Source of the DNA: Nitrosomonas sp.
GTDB taxonomy: Bacteria > Pseudomonadota > Gammaproteobacteria > Burkholderiales > Nitrosomonadaceae
NCBI GenBank assembly: GCA_008015595.1
Contig: SSFW01000002.1
Coordinates: 1 to 43,120 of the forward strand
DNA length: 43,120 nucleotides
Reading direction: 5' to 3'
Position numbers and translations under genes: made by a program. The notes beneath the pieces are model-generated. The model had not been told where the DNA came from. It was given only the letters and a program-made list of their open reading frames with translations, and searched no databases. Below, one piece after another: positions 26,000 to 34,461 of the stretch. The number at the start of each line of letters is the position of its first letter. Position 1 is the stretch's first letter.

Positions 26000-27328
26000 T
26001 TAAAGAACATAGCGTGCAAGATCTTCGCTTTGAGCTAATTCGTTAAGTCGATTATCAACATAAGCCGCATCGATCACCAGGGTTTCGCCATCATGCTTAG
26101 CTGCATTGAATGAAATCTCTTCAAGTAATTTCTCTATCACGGTATGTAGCCGCCTTGCACCGATATTCTCAGTTTTTTCATTAACCGAAAAAGCAATTTC
26201 AGCTAATCGCTTGATTGCACTTTCCGCAAAATTCAGTATGACTCCTTCTGTTTTAAGCAGTGCTTCATACTGACGCGTCAGGCACGCATCGGTATTAGTA
26301 AGAATTTGCTCAAAATCAGCCGCTGTCAGACTTGTCAGCTCAACCCGTATCGGAAAACGTCCTTGCAACTCAGGAATAAGGTCAGAAGGTTTAGCCAAGT
26401 GAAATGCACCGCTTGCAATAAACAAGATATGATCAGTCTTAATCATGCCATATTTGGTTGATATCGTTGTGCCTTCAACCAAAGGTAATAAGTCACGTTG
26501 TACCCCTTGGCGTGAAACATCCGCCCCCGCCGTCTCGGAGCGGCTGGTGATTTTGTCGATTTCATCTAAGAATACAATTCCATTTTGCTCCACATTCTGC
26601 ACGCACCTTAACTTCAATTCTTCATCATTGATGAGTCGAGCCGCTTCTTCTTCAATGAGAATTTTCTTCGCATCACGTATCATCAACTTACGTGCTTTCT
26701 TTTTGCTAGAACCCATGTTCTGGAACATACTTTGAATTTGTGAAGTCAACTCCTCCATCCCAGGCGGTGCAAAAATCTCCATGCTTGCCTGTGCACCAGC
26801 GATTTCAATTTCAATCTCTTTATTATCGAGCTCACCTTCGCGTAATTTTTTACGAAATTTCTGGCGCGTTGCGTTGGAATCCTCATTCTCAGCACGAAAA
26901 TCCAGGTCACGAGCGGGGGGCAATAAAACATCAAGAATTCGTTCTTCTGCACGATCTTCGGCGAGTGGTCTCATTTTTCGTATTTCTTGCTCACGCCCCT
27001 GCTTAATTGCGGACTCAACCAAATCACGAATAATCGAGTCAACATCACGCCCCACGTAACCGACTTCAGTAAATTTAGTCGCTTCGACTTTAATAAAAGG
27101 TGCATCAGCCAATTTAGCTAGACGACGCGCAATTTCAGTTTTGCCTACCCCGGTAGGCCCAATCATGAGAATATTTTTAGGTGTGATCTCTTGACGTAAT
27201 GGATCAGCAATCTGCTGGCGACGCCAGCGATTGCGCAGTGCAATTGCAACTGCACGCTTGGCATTGATTTGTCCAATAATATGTTTATCCAATTCGTGGA
27301 CAATTTCTTGTGGGGTCATTTGTGACAT
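26000..27328 (-). CDS. hslU: HslU ATPase subunit of the HslVU protease
   Basis: AAA+ unfoldase that feeds proteins to HslV. Walker A GPTGVGKT lies at residues 57-64 and Walker B at [11 protein letters not shown]. The I domain is charged ([22 protein letters not shown]), and the C-terminus [15 protein letters not shown] is the tail that docks into HslV. I chose ATG 27328 ([14 protein letters not shown]), giving 442 residues as in relatives. The longest frame begins at a TTG 27 nt earlier. The hslV stop is 31 nt upstream. Confidence 0.97.
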   Translation of the reverse strand: MSQMTPQEIVHELDKHIIGQINAKRAVAIALRNRWRRQQIADPLRQEITPKNILMIGPTGVGKTEIARRLAKLADAPFIKVEATKFTEVGYVGRDVDSIIRDLVESAIKQGREQEIRKMRPLAEDRAEERILDVLLPPARDLDFRAENEDSNATRQKFRKKLREGELDNKEIEIEIAGAQASMEIFAPPGMEELTSQIQSMFQNMGSSKKKARKLMIRDAKKILIEEEAARLINDEELKLRCVQNVEQNGIVFLDEIDKITSRSETAGADVSRQGVQRDLLPLVEGTTISTKYGMIKTDHILFIASGAFHLAKPSDLIPELQGRFPIRVELTSLTAADFEQILTNTDACLTRQYEALLKTEGVILNFAESAIKRLAEIAFSVNEKTENIGARRLHTVIEKLLEEISFNAAKHDGETLVIDAAYVDNRLNELAQSEDLARYVL

Positions 27329-27359
27329 AAATTTATTGCTTATTAAAAAATTCAATCAA

Positions 27360-27881
27360 TTAATCGAGAGACTCGATGATATGCGCTTGATTTGTGTAAA
27401 TACACAAATCTCCAGCGATGGTCAGCGCTTTCGAGACGATATCTTTAGCAGAAAGGTCTGTGTTTTCAAGCAAAGCACGCGCTGCTGATTGCGCATAGGC
27501 GCCACCACTCCCAATTGCAGCAAGACTAAGCTCCGGCTCAATCACATCACCCGCGCCAGTAATAATCAAGGTTGCTTCATGATCAGCCACAACCAGCATC
27601 GCTTCAAGACGCCGCAGCATGCGATCCGTTCGCCAATCTTTGGCTAGTTCCACCGCTGATCGCATCAAGTGACCTTGGTGCTTCTCCAATTTACCTTCAA
27701 ACCGCTCAAATAGCGTGAACGCATCCGCCGTTCCTCCGGCAAACCCAGCTAATATTTTTCCATGGTAAAGCCGTCTTACTTTGCGCGCGCTCGATTTAGC
27801 AACCACGGCGCCGAGCGTAACCTGCCCATCTCCTCCTAGAGCAACTTGCTTACCGCGCCTCACTGATACGATGGTAGTCAT
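27360..27881 (-). CDS. hslV: HslV peptidase subunit of the HslVU protease
   Basis: Proteasome-beta-like threonine peptidase. After removal of Met the catalytic Thr2 leads [23 protein letters not shown]. Other family marks are [45 protein letters not shown] and [15 protein letters not shown]. At 173 residues it is of standard length. First gene of the hslV-hslU-thiolase-pgi-glgA run, divergent from the Old Yellow Enzyme gene. Confidence 0.97.
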   Translation of the reverse strand: MTTIVSVRRGKQVALGGDGQVTLGAVVAKSSARKVRRLYHGKILAGFAGGTADAFTLFERFEGKLEKHQGHLMRSAVELAKDWRTDRMLRRLEAMLVVADHEATLIITGAGDVIEPELSLAAIGSGGAYAQSAARALLENTDLSAKDIVSKALTIAGDLCIYTNQAHIIESLD

Positions 27882-27970
27882 GTTATTTATTATTAGATTA
27901 AAGTACTAATTATAGCGCTGATTCTAAGGGGGTACGAAATTGTAAAATTTTTGATCGTGTGGGGATAATT

Positions 27971-28000
27971 TTGATCTTGCTTGAGAGTTTCTGCTAGACT
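27971..28000 (+). promoter_or_regulatory. candidate extended -10 promoter for the OYE gene
   Basis: TTGATC (27971-27976) and TAGACT (27995-28000) are 18 nt apart, and TGC directly before the -10 makes it an extended -10 element. Transcription would start near 28007, about 20 nt before the ATG. Confidence 0.4.
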
Positions 28001-28027
28001 TGAAACTTTATCAATTCTATCTTAATC

Positions 28028-29098
28028 ATGCCTAATTTAATGAGTGAGCTGCATCTAGCGACAATGACACTCTCTAATCGAATTATCATGGCACCGCTCA
28101 CACGCTGTCGGGCTAGTATTGACCACGTACCTAATGCCTTGATGGCAGAATATTATGCACAACGCGCAAGCGCTGGCCTGATCATCGCTGAAGCAACTAT
28201 GATCATGGCGGGCCATTCTGCTTTCTGGAAAGAACCCGGCATTTATTCTGAAGCACAAATTAACGGTTGGCAGCAGATAACCACAGCCGTTCATCGTGCA
28301 GGGGGGAGAATCTTTTTACAACTTTGGCACGGTGGCCGTGCATGCCATCCGCTGCTTAATGGGGGTACACAGCCTGTTAGCGCGAGCGCCATTCCCATTC
28401 TAGATGATGAAGTTCACACGCCTGAAGGAAAGAAACCATACGTTACTCCGCGTGAAATCGCTGATAGTGAAATACCTTCCATTATCACCGGATTTAAAAC
28501 TGCTGCTGAAAATGCAAAAGCTGCTGGTTTTGATGGTGTTGAAATTCATGGTGCCAATGGATATCTACTGGATCAATTTTTACGCGATGGCGCAAACAAA
28601 CGCCATGGTCCTTATGGGGGATCAATAGAAAAACGAGCCAGACTCATGCTGGAAGTCATTGAAGCGGTCAGTCAGGTCTGGGAAAGCCACAAAGTGGGGT
28701 TACGCATCTCACCGCTTAACAGCTACAACGATATGATTGATAGCGATCCAATAAGTTTGACTCGGTGGTTAGCAAGTCATTTAAATGATTATAATCTTGC
28801 TTATTTACATTTGATTCGAGGCGATATCTTGCAGAAACAAAAAGGGGATATCATTACACCTGCACGCACTCATTATAAGGGTATCTTAATCGGTAACCAA
28901 GGCTATACTTCCCAAGAAGCTGAGTATGCCGTCAAAGAAGGCATCGTCGATGCAATCGCTTTTGGAGTCCCCTTTATCGCTAATCCTGATTTACCGTTGC
29001 GAATTAAAAACAAAGCACCGCTCAATCAAGCAAATCCAGCTAGGTTTTATACATCTGGACCTGAAGGTTATACCGATTATCCTTTTTGGCAACCTTAA
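28028..29098 (+). CDS. Old Yellow Enzyme-family alkene reductase (NemA-like)
   Basis: FMN-dependent NAD(P)H reductase of activated alkenes, quinones or nitro compounds. The N-terminal LSNRIIMAPLTRCRA binds FMN, and FLQLWHGGRACHP, EIHGANGYLLDQFLRDGANKR and YGGSIEKRARLMLEV follow. The substrate-activating His174 and Asn177 (HGAN) and nearby Tyr179 are in place. At 356 residues it is of normal length. It stands alone, convergent with the DoxX gene. Detoxification of electrophiles is likely; the exact substrate cannot be read from sequence. Confidence 0.92.
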   Translation: MPNLMSELHLATMTLSNRIIMAPLTRCRASIDHVPNALMAEYYAQRASAGLIIAEATMIMAGHSAFWKEPGIYSEAQINGWQQITTAVHRAGGRIFLQLWHGGRACHPLLNGGTQPVSASAIPILDDEVHTPEGKKPYVTPREIADSEIPSIITGFKTAAENAKAAGFDGVEIHGANGYLLDQFLRDGANKRHGPYGGSIEKRARLMLEVIEAVSQVWESHKVGLRISPLNSYNDMIDSDPISLTRWLASHLNDYNLAYLHLIRGDILQKQKGDIITPARTHYKGILIGNQGYTSQEAEYAVKEGIVDAIAFGVPFIANPDLPLRIKNKAPLNQANPARFYTSGPEGYTDYPFWQP

Positions 29099-29169
29099 TT
29101 TTAGTTTAACAACCGATTGATGCGATGCTTACTAACACTTACACCAGGCTTTTCTTTATAGGTATAAAT

Positions 29170-29550
29170 TTAACCTGAAATTTTACGCCCATCCCAACTA
29201 TACTCCCCAGCACCATGAACAGCGAGTAACAGTAACCCACCCGTAATCGCAATATTTTTCATGAACATGATCATTTGCATATGATCAGAGAAATTGCTGT
29301 GAAAAATTATCCCGGCTAATACTGTAAATGAAGCCAATGCAATCGCAGCCCATCGAGTCTGCCATCCTATAGCAATTGCTAAACCACCACTTATTTCAAT
29401 GAGTATTACCAATGGTAGAAGCATACTGGGAACTCCCATGGTTTCCATGTAGCTTTGTGTACCTTCGTATCCAGTTATTTTGAATATCCCTGATAGTAAG
29501 AAAATTTGTGCGAGAAATACTCGAGCCAGCATTTGACTATACTTTTTCAT
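29170..29550 (-). CDS. DoxX family membrane protein
   Basis: A 126-residue four-helix membrane protein: ARVFLAQIFLLSGIFKITGY, LLPLVILIEISGGLAIAIGW, WAAIALASFTVLAGIIFHS and IAITGGLLLLAVHGAGEYS. This is the DoxX/YphA pattern. Relatives are linked to redox reactions of small molecules or membrane quinones, without an agreed biochemical function. It follows the pirin gene by 28 nt, and this pirin-DoxX pairing is frequent in proteobacteria. Confidence 0.9.
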   Translation of the reverse strand: MKKYSQMLARVFLAQIFLLSGIFKITGYEGTQSYMETMGVPSMLLPLVILIEISGGLAIAIGWQTRWAAIALASFTVLAGIIFHSNFSDHMQMIMFMKNIAITGGLLLLAVHGAGEYSWDGRKISG

Positions 29551-29578
29551 TTGAATCTCCTTATAGAATATTAATCAT

Positions 29579-30448
29579 CTAATGATTTTGGTTTACCCAA
29601 GCACGTTCACAGACAAACTGATTGGACTGAAAATCTTTCATTGCCTGATCGATTTGTTCTTTGGTGCTCATCACAAAAGGACCATACCGTACGATTGGTT
29701 CGTGAATGGGTTTGCCGCTCACCACAATAAAGCGTGCTCCTTTATTTCCTGCAAGAAATGTAATGGGGTTATTATCCGATACGTCTAAGATCACAAGAGA
29801 ATGGCGCTGTACTGCTTGACTAGCAAGTTGACCATACCCTTCAAAAACATAAATAAAGCTACTATTGTCGTTTGGCAGGTCATATCGAAAAGCTTTATCC
29901 GGTTGTAATTGCACATCAAGATACGTTACCTCAGTAACGGGGTCGATAATAGGCGCATTGACCCCTTCAAAGTGGCCAACGAGTACTTTCACCGTGTATT
30001 CTGGAAACCTTAATACCGGAAACATCTTCTCGCTATACTCCCTATATTCTGGGCGATCCATCTTATGGGCTGCTGGCAAATTGATCCACAGCTGAAAACC
30101 GCGCATCAAACCCAATTGCTGTTTTGGCATTTCTGAATGGATAACACCGCTAGCTGCTTTCATCCATTGTGCAGATCCTGGATAAAGCTCTCCGTGATTA
30201 CCCATACTGTCATGATGCGTCATATGCCCATCAATCATATAAGTAAAGGTACTAAATCCTCGATGCGGATGAGCTGGGAATCCAGCAAGGTAGTCCTGTG
30301 GTTGATCGCTACTAATATGATCCAGCAATAGAAATGGATCATAATGACGCAACATCGGTGTACCGATCGTGCGATTTACAATCACGCCTGCTCCTTCTCG
30401 TATGCTCGTTGCAGGAATGATACGAGAAGCTTCACTTAATTTATTCAT
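29579..30448 (-). CDS. pirin family protein
   Basis: A bicupin iron-binding protein of 289 residues. The N-terminal cupin carries FPAHPHRGFSTFTYMIDGHMTHHDSMG with the His ligands, and GAVQWMKAASG-like sequence appears as GSAQWMKAASGVIHSEM. RGFQLWINLP and the C-terminal cupin (LDVQLQPDKAFRYDLP, HEPIVRYGPFVM) complete the family. Some pirins have quercetinase activity and others act as redox sensors; this one cannot be assigned further. First gene of the pirin-DoxX operon, divergent from the LysR regulator. Confidence 0.93.
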   Translation of the reverse strand: MNKLSEASRIIPATSIREGAGVIVNRTIGTPMLRHYDPFLLLDHISSDQPQDYLAGFPAHPHRGFSTFTYMIDGHMTHHDSMGNHGELYPGSAQWMKAASGVIHSEMPKQQLGLMRGFQLWINLPAAHKMDRPEYREYSEKMFPVLRFPEYTVKVLVGHFEGVNAPIIDPVTEVTYLDVQLQPDKAFRYDLPNDNSSFIYVFEGYGQLASQAVQRHSLVILDVSDNNPITFLAGNKGARFIVVSGKPIHEPIVRYGPFVMSTKEQIDQAMKDFQSNQFVCERAWVNQNH

Positions 30449-30497
30449 GCTGCGCTCTCCTTATATCAATGATTTATAAAATATTGTCAGGAAGTAT

Positions 30498-30536
30498 TAT
30501 TATCGTTGTTAAAATAAGAATAAAGACTCGATAATA
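30498..30536. promoter_or_regulatory. inverted repeat in pirin-lysR intergenic region, candidate operator
   Basis: TATTATCG (30498-30505) and CGATAATA (30529-30536) are a perfect 8-bp inverted repeat with centres 31 bp apart, about three helical turns. It lies between the divergent starts of the pirin gene and the LysR gene, where LysR-type regulators usually bind. Confidence 0.35.
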
Positions 30537-30576
30537 GAATTAATATTTCTTAAATAAGCAACAATAAAACCATTTT

Positions 30577-31500
30577 ATGGATCGTTTTGAAAATATGAGC
30601 ATGTTTATCAGCGTTGTAGAGGCAGGTGGCATCAGCGCTGCAGCAACTCGGATGAATATTGCAAAATCAGTAATCAGCCGGCGTTTGAAAGAACTCGAAG
30701 CGTACCTTGGGGTTGAATTGTTTCACCGTACTACCCGACGAATGAATCTGACGGATAGTGGGCGCGCTTTTTACCAACAATCGGTTCGTATTCTTGCTGA
30801 TCTTATCGAAGCAGAACATGCTACATCCCGATTCCATGGCGCTTTAAAGGGTAGTTTAAAAGTTGCGTTACCACTCAGCTTTGGTTTGATGCACCTAGGA
30901 CCTGCAATCAATGCATTTCTCGAAATCCACCCGGAGATTAGATTTGATTTAGATTTTAATGATCGACAAGTAGATTTGCTGGCAGAGGGTTTTGATTTAG
31001 CAATCCGTATCGCCAATTTACCGGATTCAAGTTTGATCGCACGGCGAATTGCGCCCATCAATGTAATTTTGTGTGCCAGCCCAGCTTATCTTGATCGGAA
31101 CGGTAAACCAGATTCACCGGCAGCACTTGCCCATCACCAGTGTCTTGTATATAACTTGACTAGTAATTTTGAATATTGGAATCTGCGCGATACTGAAGAT
31201 CAAGTAACAAGAGTAAAAATAACGCCTTATCTAAAAGCAAGCAATGGTGAATTTCTTCGTGATGCTGCAGTTAATGGGCTGGGGATTGCATTAATCCCCA
31301 CATTCATTGCGTACCAGGAAATTGAAAAGGGTGTTTTAGTACCGATTCTCGATAAATACCACTATTCCTCACTGGCAGTCTATGCAATCTATCCACAAAC
31401 CCGACACCTTTCGCAACGTGTCAGAGCATTTATTGATTTTCTAATCAAACGGTTTGAAGAATCTCCCTATTGGGATAGTTATTTAAAAAACCATGAATAA
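30577..31500 (+). CDS. LysR family transcriptional regulator
   Basis: A 307-residue LTTR. The winged HTH occupies residues ~1-60 (FISVVEAGGISAAATRMNIAKSVISRRLKELEAYLGVELFHRTTRRMNLT) and the substrate-binding domain spans ~90-295. It belongs to the group of LysR proteins whose domain contains LDFNDRQVDLLAEGFDLAIRI, often controlling a divergently transcribed oxidoreductase or pirin-DoxX operon. The inducer is unknown. Confidence 0.93.
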   Translation: MDRFENMSMFISVVEAGGISAAATRMNIAKSVISRRLKELEAYLGVELFHRTTRRMNLTDSGRAFYQQSVRILADLIEAEHATSRFHGALKGSLKVALPLSFGLMHLGPAINAFLEIHPEIRFDLDFNDRQVDLLAEGFDLAIRIANLPDSSLIARRIAPINVILCASPAYLDRNGKPDSPAALAHHQCLVYNLTSNFEYWNLRDTEDQVTRVKITPYLKASNGEFLRDAAVNGLGIALIPTFIAYQEIEKGVLVPILDKYHYSSLAVYAIYPQTRHLSQRVRAFIDFLIKRFEESPYWDSYLKNHE

Positions 31501-31546
31501 ATTGCCAAAGGCTAGGGAGAAACTAACCTAGTTAAATGGTTGAATG

Positions 31547-31580
31547 ACCTTAGACAATTGACTAGATGACAGTCCAAGGT
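31547..31580. terminator. possible hairpin between convergent lysR and the 31608-32105 gene
   Basis: ACCTTAGAC (31547-31555) and GTCCAAGGT (31572-31580) pair with one mismatch, 16 nt apart, between two convergent genes. Downstream on the plus strand is AT-rich rather than a clean T run, so termination is only suggested. Confidence 0.25.
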
Positions 31581-31607
31581 AATTCTTTGTTAAAAATATT
31601 TTGCTCG

Positions 31608-32105
31608 TTAATTGCACCCTGTACCAACAAAATCCACTTCCCAATTGGACGATTTACCACGTTGTTTCATAACCACATTATACTCACTGCCACTGACTTC
31701 GACGCACGGTATCACAAGCTCGCCCGACGTTAGATTCGCACGTGCTCGATACGGAGTAAAAGGCCCATCAGGTAGGCATGCTGTGACATCATATTTAGCA
31801 TAACCCGTTGTAGCTGAACTATTTTCGGTGCTTGAAGTAGCAACATAGGCGTGAGTGCCAATTATTTTTACATCAATAGCACCTGGAATAGGAATTGCAA
31901 TACTAGGTGATGAACCAGCTACAAAAATTCCATTCTCAAAGCGACATGATAACGCTTGGACAGGCGAATCCGGTAAAACGGTGAGTTGATTATCAGCCGC
32001 AATAAAAATCGCGCGCCCTTTGAAAACTGACATAGGGTCAGCCAGACTAAAAGACATCAAAGATAAACCTAATATTGCAGAACATACTAATAATAAACTT
32101 TTCAT
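31608..32105 (-). CDS. hypothetical secreted protein
   Basis: ATG 32105 is preceded by AGGGGAGA, which fixes the start; the longest frame starts 39 nt earlier without support. The ~165-residue product has a Sec signal peptide (MKSLLLVCSAILGLSLMSFSLA^D). The mature protein looks like a beta-rich domain: VFKGRAIFIAADNQLTVLPD, IDVKIIGTHAYVATSS and YNVVMKQRGKSSNWEVDFVG. Three Cys in the mature part could form disulphides. I recognise no family. It is the last of three same-strand exported proteins, 41 nt after the glycine-zipper lipoprotein gene. Confidence 0.75.
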   Translation of the reverse strand: MKSLLLVCSAILGLSLMSFSLADPMSVFKGRAIFIAADNQLTVLPDSPVQALSCRFENGIFVAGSSPSIAIPIPGAIDVKIIGTHAYVATSSTENSSATTGYAKYDVTACLPDGPFTPYRARANLTSGELVIPCVEVSGSEYNVVMKQRGKSSNWEVDFVGTGCN

Positions 32106-32146
32106 CTTTTCTCCCCTAAAATTTAATAACGCTAATTTCCCCAAAC

Positions 32147-32704
32147 TTAATAGCCAGGAGGTGGCGGTGGTGGATTACCAGGCGGGGGAGGAGGCGGTTG
32201 AAATTTTCCAGAACCGGTGCGTGGTGGCGGTGGTGGATAGCGATTACTGCCGCCATCCGTATATTCTGTCGCAAAACGACCCGGCGCAGGAATACGGTGA
32301 CCGTTTGCATACATACACTGCAAGTAACCCATATCGTACCGTTGCTGTCCTAAGTATCCAGAAGTTTGAGCTGAGCTGCTCCCACCTAACGCACCAGCTA
32401 ACAACCCGGTTCCCGCACCAATTGCAGCACCTTCCCCTCCGCCAATCGCTACTCCAGCGGCTGCACCTAGTGCAGCACCCAGTGCAGCACTCTCCATACC
32501 ACTGGTAATTGCAGCTTGCCGTGGTGTCCGTCCACTGACTTGCTCAGCAGCATATTGCTTACATAGATAGTCATCATTGCGAAATTGCTCAAAAGTTTTA
32601 CCTGATCCGGGCAATACCAAAACACTGGGTCCCGACGGAATATGCACACAAGCCACAAGCAAGGCAGTTGAGCATAACATTACCGATTTGGCGAATTTCA
32701 ACAT
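32147..32704 (-). CDS. glycine-zipper lipoprotein with polyproline tail
   Basis: A 185-residue protein with lipobox LVAC (acyl-Cys19). Residues ~70-110 form a glycine zipper (ALGAALGAAAGVAIGGGEG, AAIGAGTGLLAGALGG) that would insert as a hairpin in the outer membrane. A QQRYDMGYLQCMYANGHRIP segment follows, seen in related surface lipoproteins. The C-terminus has three proline runs of 5, 6 and 6 residues, an extended stalk that could reach from the membrane. It starts 25 nt after the DGGxF-repeat gene, so the three genes probably form an operon. Confidence 0.85.
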   Translation of the reverse strand: MLKFAKSVMLCSTALLVACVHIPSGPSVLVLPGSGKTFEQFRNDDYLCKQYAAEQVSGRTPRQAAITSGMESAALGAALGAAAGVAIGGGEGAAIGAGTGLLAGALGGSSSAQTSGYLGQQRYDMGYLQCMYANGHRIPAPGRFATEYTDGGSNRYPPPPPRTGSGKFQPPPPPPGNPPPPPPGY

Positions 32705-32729
32705 GACCTATTTTCCTTTGAAAATTTGA

Positions 32730-34001
32730 TTATGAAGCAGGTTGGGGCAAAACTTTTAACCATCCCCCCGGACATTTTTTAACGTAAGGATAATACCCTT
32801 CTGGATTACGACAATAATGCCAATAGTTTGTTTTAGGTGCGGGGGCACTGCGTGTATAGCTCCTTTGTTGAATATAAGTTGGTTTTCTCGCTGGCGTCAT
32901 CACCATGGGCGATGAAACTAATGGAACAGCCGGTGCAAACGCTGAAAAACCACCATAAGGATACCCAAAACGGTTGAAAGGAGAAAATCCAACAAAGCTA
33001 TTATAGAAACCAACGCCACCAAAACTATTGTAATAACCAAATCCACCAAATGGATAACCAAAGCCATAGTACCCAAATCCACCGAAAGGGGCAAACGGTG
33101 AGAACGGACCAAATCCCAAGCCTAATCCCAACCCAACTCCAAGTCCGAGTCCAAATCCATCGTGATGATGGTGATGTCCATGATTTAACCCCCAATCGTT
33201 GTGATGATGCCCTGAATTTTGGTCAGTATTAATATTATTTTGGACATTAACATTTTGATTAGCATTATCCGTTGAATTCACGTTATCTTGATTCGTTTGA
33301 TCGGTTTGAGTACTATCTCCGCCTGAAGCAGATTGATCTGATTGATTCGCATCACCGGCCTGTGTTCCAGGTTCAGTTTGATTATCGCTCGCACTGTTGT
33401 CAGTCGATTGATCAGTCGCAGTATTATCCGCTGTATCTGCAGTCTGTCCTGTTGATTCAGTTTTGGCTTCACTACTTCCTTGATCAACTGTTTCACTCGA
33501 TTCTTGTGATTGATCATTTGTAGCAGATGAATCACCCGCTTCTGGTGATTCCTGAGCTGGTTGCTCGACAGCATCTGCAGAAGTTGAGCTAGCATCAGCA
33601 GGTGAATTATCCTCGATTGATTCGCCTAATGTCGATCCATCAGCTTCAGGAGACTCATTAGCGCCGTCAAAATCTCCGCTATCGAAATCACCACCGTCAA
33701 AATCACTACCATCAAAGCTGCCGCCGTCGAAATCGCCACCATCGAAATCACCGCCGTCGAGATCGCCACCATCGAAATCACCACCGTCGAAGCCACCACC
33801 ATCGAAATCACCACCGTCGAAGCCACCACCATCGAAATCACCACCATCGAAATCGCCACCGTCGAAGCCACCACCGTCGAAGCCACCACCGTCGAAGCCA
33901 CCACCGTCGAAGCCACCACCATCACCCTCAGCATTGACTGAGTTTGTTGTCATTAATCCCAACATAGCAATCGCTAAGCACGTTAATTGGAATTTTTTCA
34001 T
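32730..34001 (-). CDS. exported DGGxF-repeat, His- and Gly/Phe/Tyr-rich protein
   Basis: A 423-residue protein with a signal peptide cut after NSVNA (residue 24). Residues 27-111 are 17 tandem pentapeptides of the form DGG(G/D)F, with a few variants (DGGDL, DGGSF, DGSDF, DSGDF). A disordered, acidic Ser/Thr/Asn/Gln/Asp-rich stretch follows (about 115-260). Then come a His cluster (NSGHHHNDWGLNHGHHHHH, ~263-281) and a Gly/Phe/Tyr-rich segment (GFGLGLGVGLGLGLGFG, FGYYGFGYPFGGFGYYN). The compact C-terminus holds Cys397 and Cys410 in YWHYCRNPEGYYPYVKKCPGGW, a motif I associate with proteobacterial secreted proteins of unknown role. Metal binding by the Asp/His parts is plausible but inferred. First gene of the three-gene exported cluster. 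Confidence 0.85.
   Translation of the reverse strand: MKKFQLTCLAIAMLGLMTTNSVNAEGDGGGFDGGGFDGGGFDGGGFDGGDFDGGDFDGGGFDGGDFDGGGFDGGDFDGGDLDGGDFDGGDFDGGSFDGSDFDGGDFDSGDFDGANESPEADGSTLGESIEDNSPADASSTSADAVEQPAQESPEAGDSSATNDQSQESSETVDQGSSEAKTESTGQTADTADNTATDQSTDNSASDNQTEPGTQAGDANQSDQSASGGDSTQTDQTNQDNVNSTDNANQNVNVQNNINTDQNSGHHHNDWGLNHGHHHHHDGFGLGLGVGLGLGLGFGPFSPFAPFGGFGYYGFGYPFGGFGYYNSFGGVGFYNSFVGFSPFNRFGYPYGGFSAFAPAVPLVSSPMVMTPARKPTYIQQRSYTRSAPAPKTNYWHYCRNPEGYYPYVKKCPGGWLKVLPQPAS
33669..33923 (-). repeat. 15-bp tandem minisatellite encoding DGGxF pentapeptides
   Basis: Seventeen in-frame copies of a 15-bp unit (consensus on the plus strand ccaccRtcgaaRtca / ccaccgtcgaagcca) occupy about 255 bp. Copies differ mainly in the codons for Gly versus Asp at position 4. 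A unit of 15 bp changes protein length without a frameshift. Spacing is uniform with no spacers, so it is not a CRISPR array. Confidence 0.95.
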
Positions 34002-34076
34002 TTTAGCCTCTTGGACATAATCAATTTTTCAATAGCAACATTTAATTTTCGACAGAGCCACACTTTTTAAACCCCT

Positions 34077-34099
34077 GAAAAAAGCGCATCGCTGTTTTC
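34077..34099 (-). terminator. possible intrinsic terminator or leader hairpin upstream of the DGGxF gene
   Basis: On the minus strand AGCG-ATG-CGCT (34093-34083) runs into six T (34083-34078), and AAAA before the stem can pair with the T run around a bulged C. It may end transcripts from the TonB-receptor gene. It would also fall at the very 5' end of a transcript from the promoter candidate just upstream. Confidence 0.35.
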
Positions 34100-34100
34100 T

Positions 34101-34129
34101 TTATATATAGAACATACTATTAAAACCAA
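34101..34129 (-). promoter_or_regulatory. candidate promoter for the exported three-gene cluster
   Basis: On the minus strand TTGGTT (34129-34124) and ATATAA (34106-34101) are spaced by 17 nt, about 100 nt before the start of the DGGxF gene. Moderate match only. Confidence 0.3.
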
Positions 34130-34461
34130 CCTGAATAGAAGATGAATCATAAACTTATTTTTCTTGCTTGAGATCAGCAATGAATGAGCTATTCTGACTC
34201 AGTTATCGTGATTTTATAACTTTAGTGGAGCAAGGAGAAATTCAAGCTTCTTGCTTTTTAGCAAGCCTTGATAAGTATGAGGAACGTTTTAGCGTATACA
34301 GAACAATTTGAAGATAAAGCAATGTCCGCAAAATATTTCCAGCCATTGATTTTCACAATCCATCCTTGAAAGCTAAATACAAATCGACAATACCAAGTAC
34401 GGGATATTTACTTAAACGCACATATTGATGGGCGAATTAGCAGAAGAAGATAGTAGTTAGA

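Larger units (their letters stand above)
34002..34461. other. 460-nt intergenic stretch without a gene
   Basis: No convincing coding frame. It holds a hairpin at 34242-34271 (TCAAG...CTTGCT-TTTT-AGCAAG...CTTGA, with a bulge) and, nearer the DGGxF gene, a candidate minus-strand promoter and hairpin listed separately. Otherwise it is AT-rich sequence in which I see nothing identifiable. Confidence 0.6.

Noticed and set aside
27329-27355. Upstream TTG start for hslU adding nine residues
   Set aside because: [14 protein letters not shown] at 27328 matches the family N-terminus and length; the extension has no support.
33669-33923. Possible CRISPR-like array
   Set aside because: Units are 15 bp, contiguous and without unique spacers, and they encode an in-frame peptide repeat.
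33626-33934. Minus-strand open frame encoding VVASTVVAST-like repeats
   Set aside because: It is the same 15-bp repeat read in another frame of the DGGxF gene; long open frames are expected there and there is no leader or ribosome-binding site.
34242-34271. Hairpin that might mark an insertion-sequence end
   Set aside because: No matching inverted copy, transposase fragment or target duplication is seen nearby.
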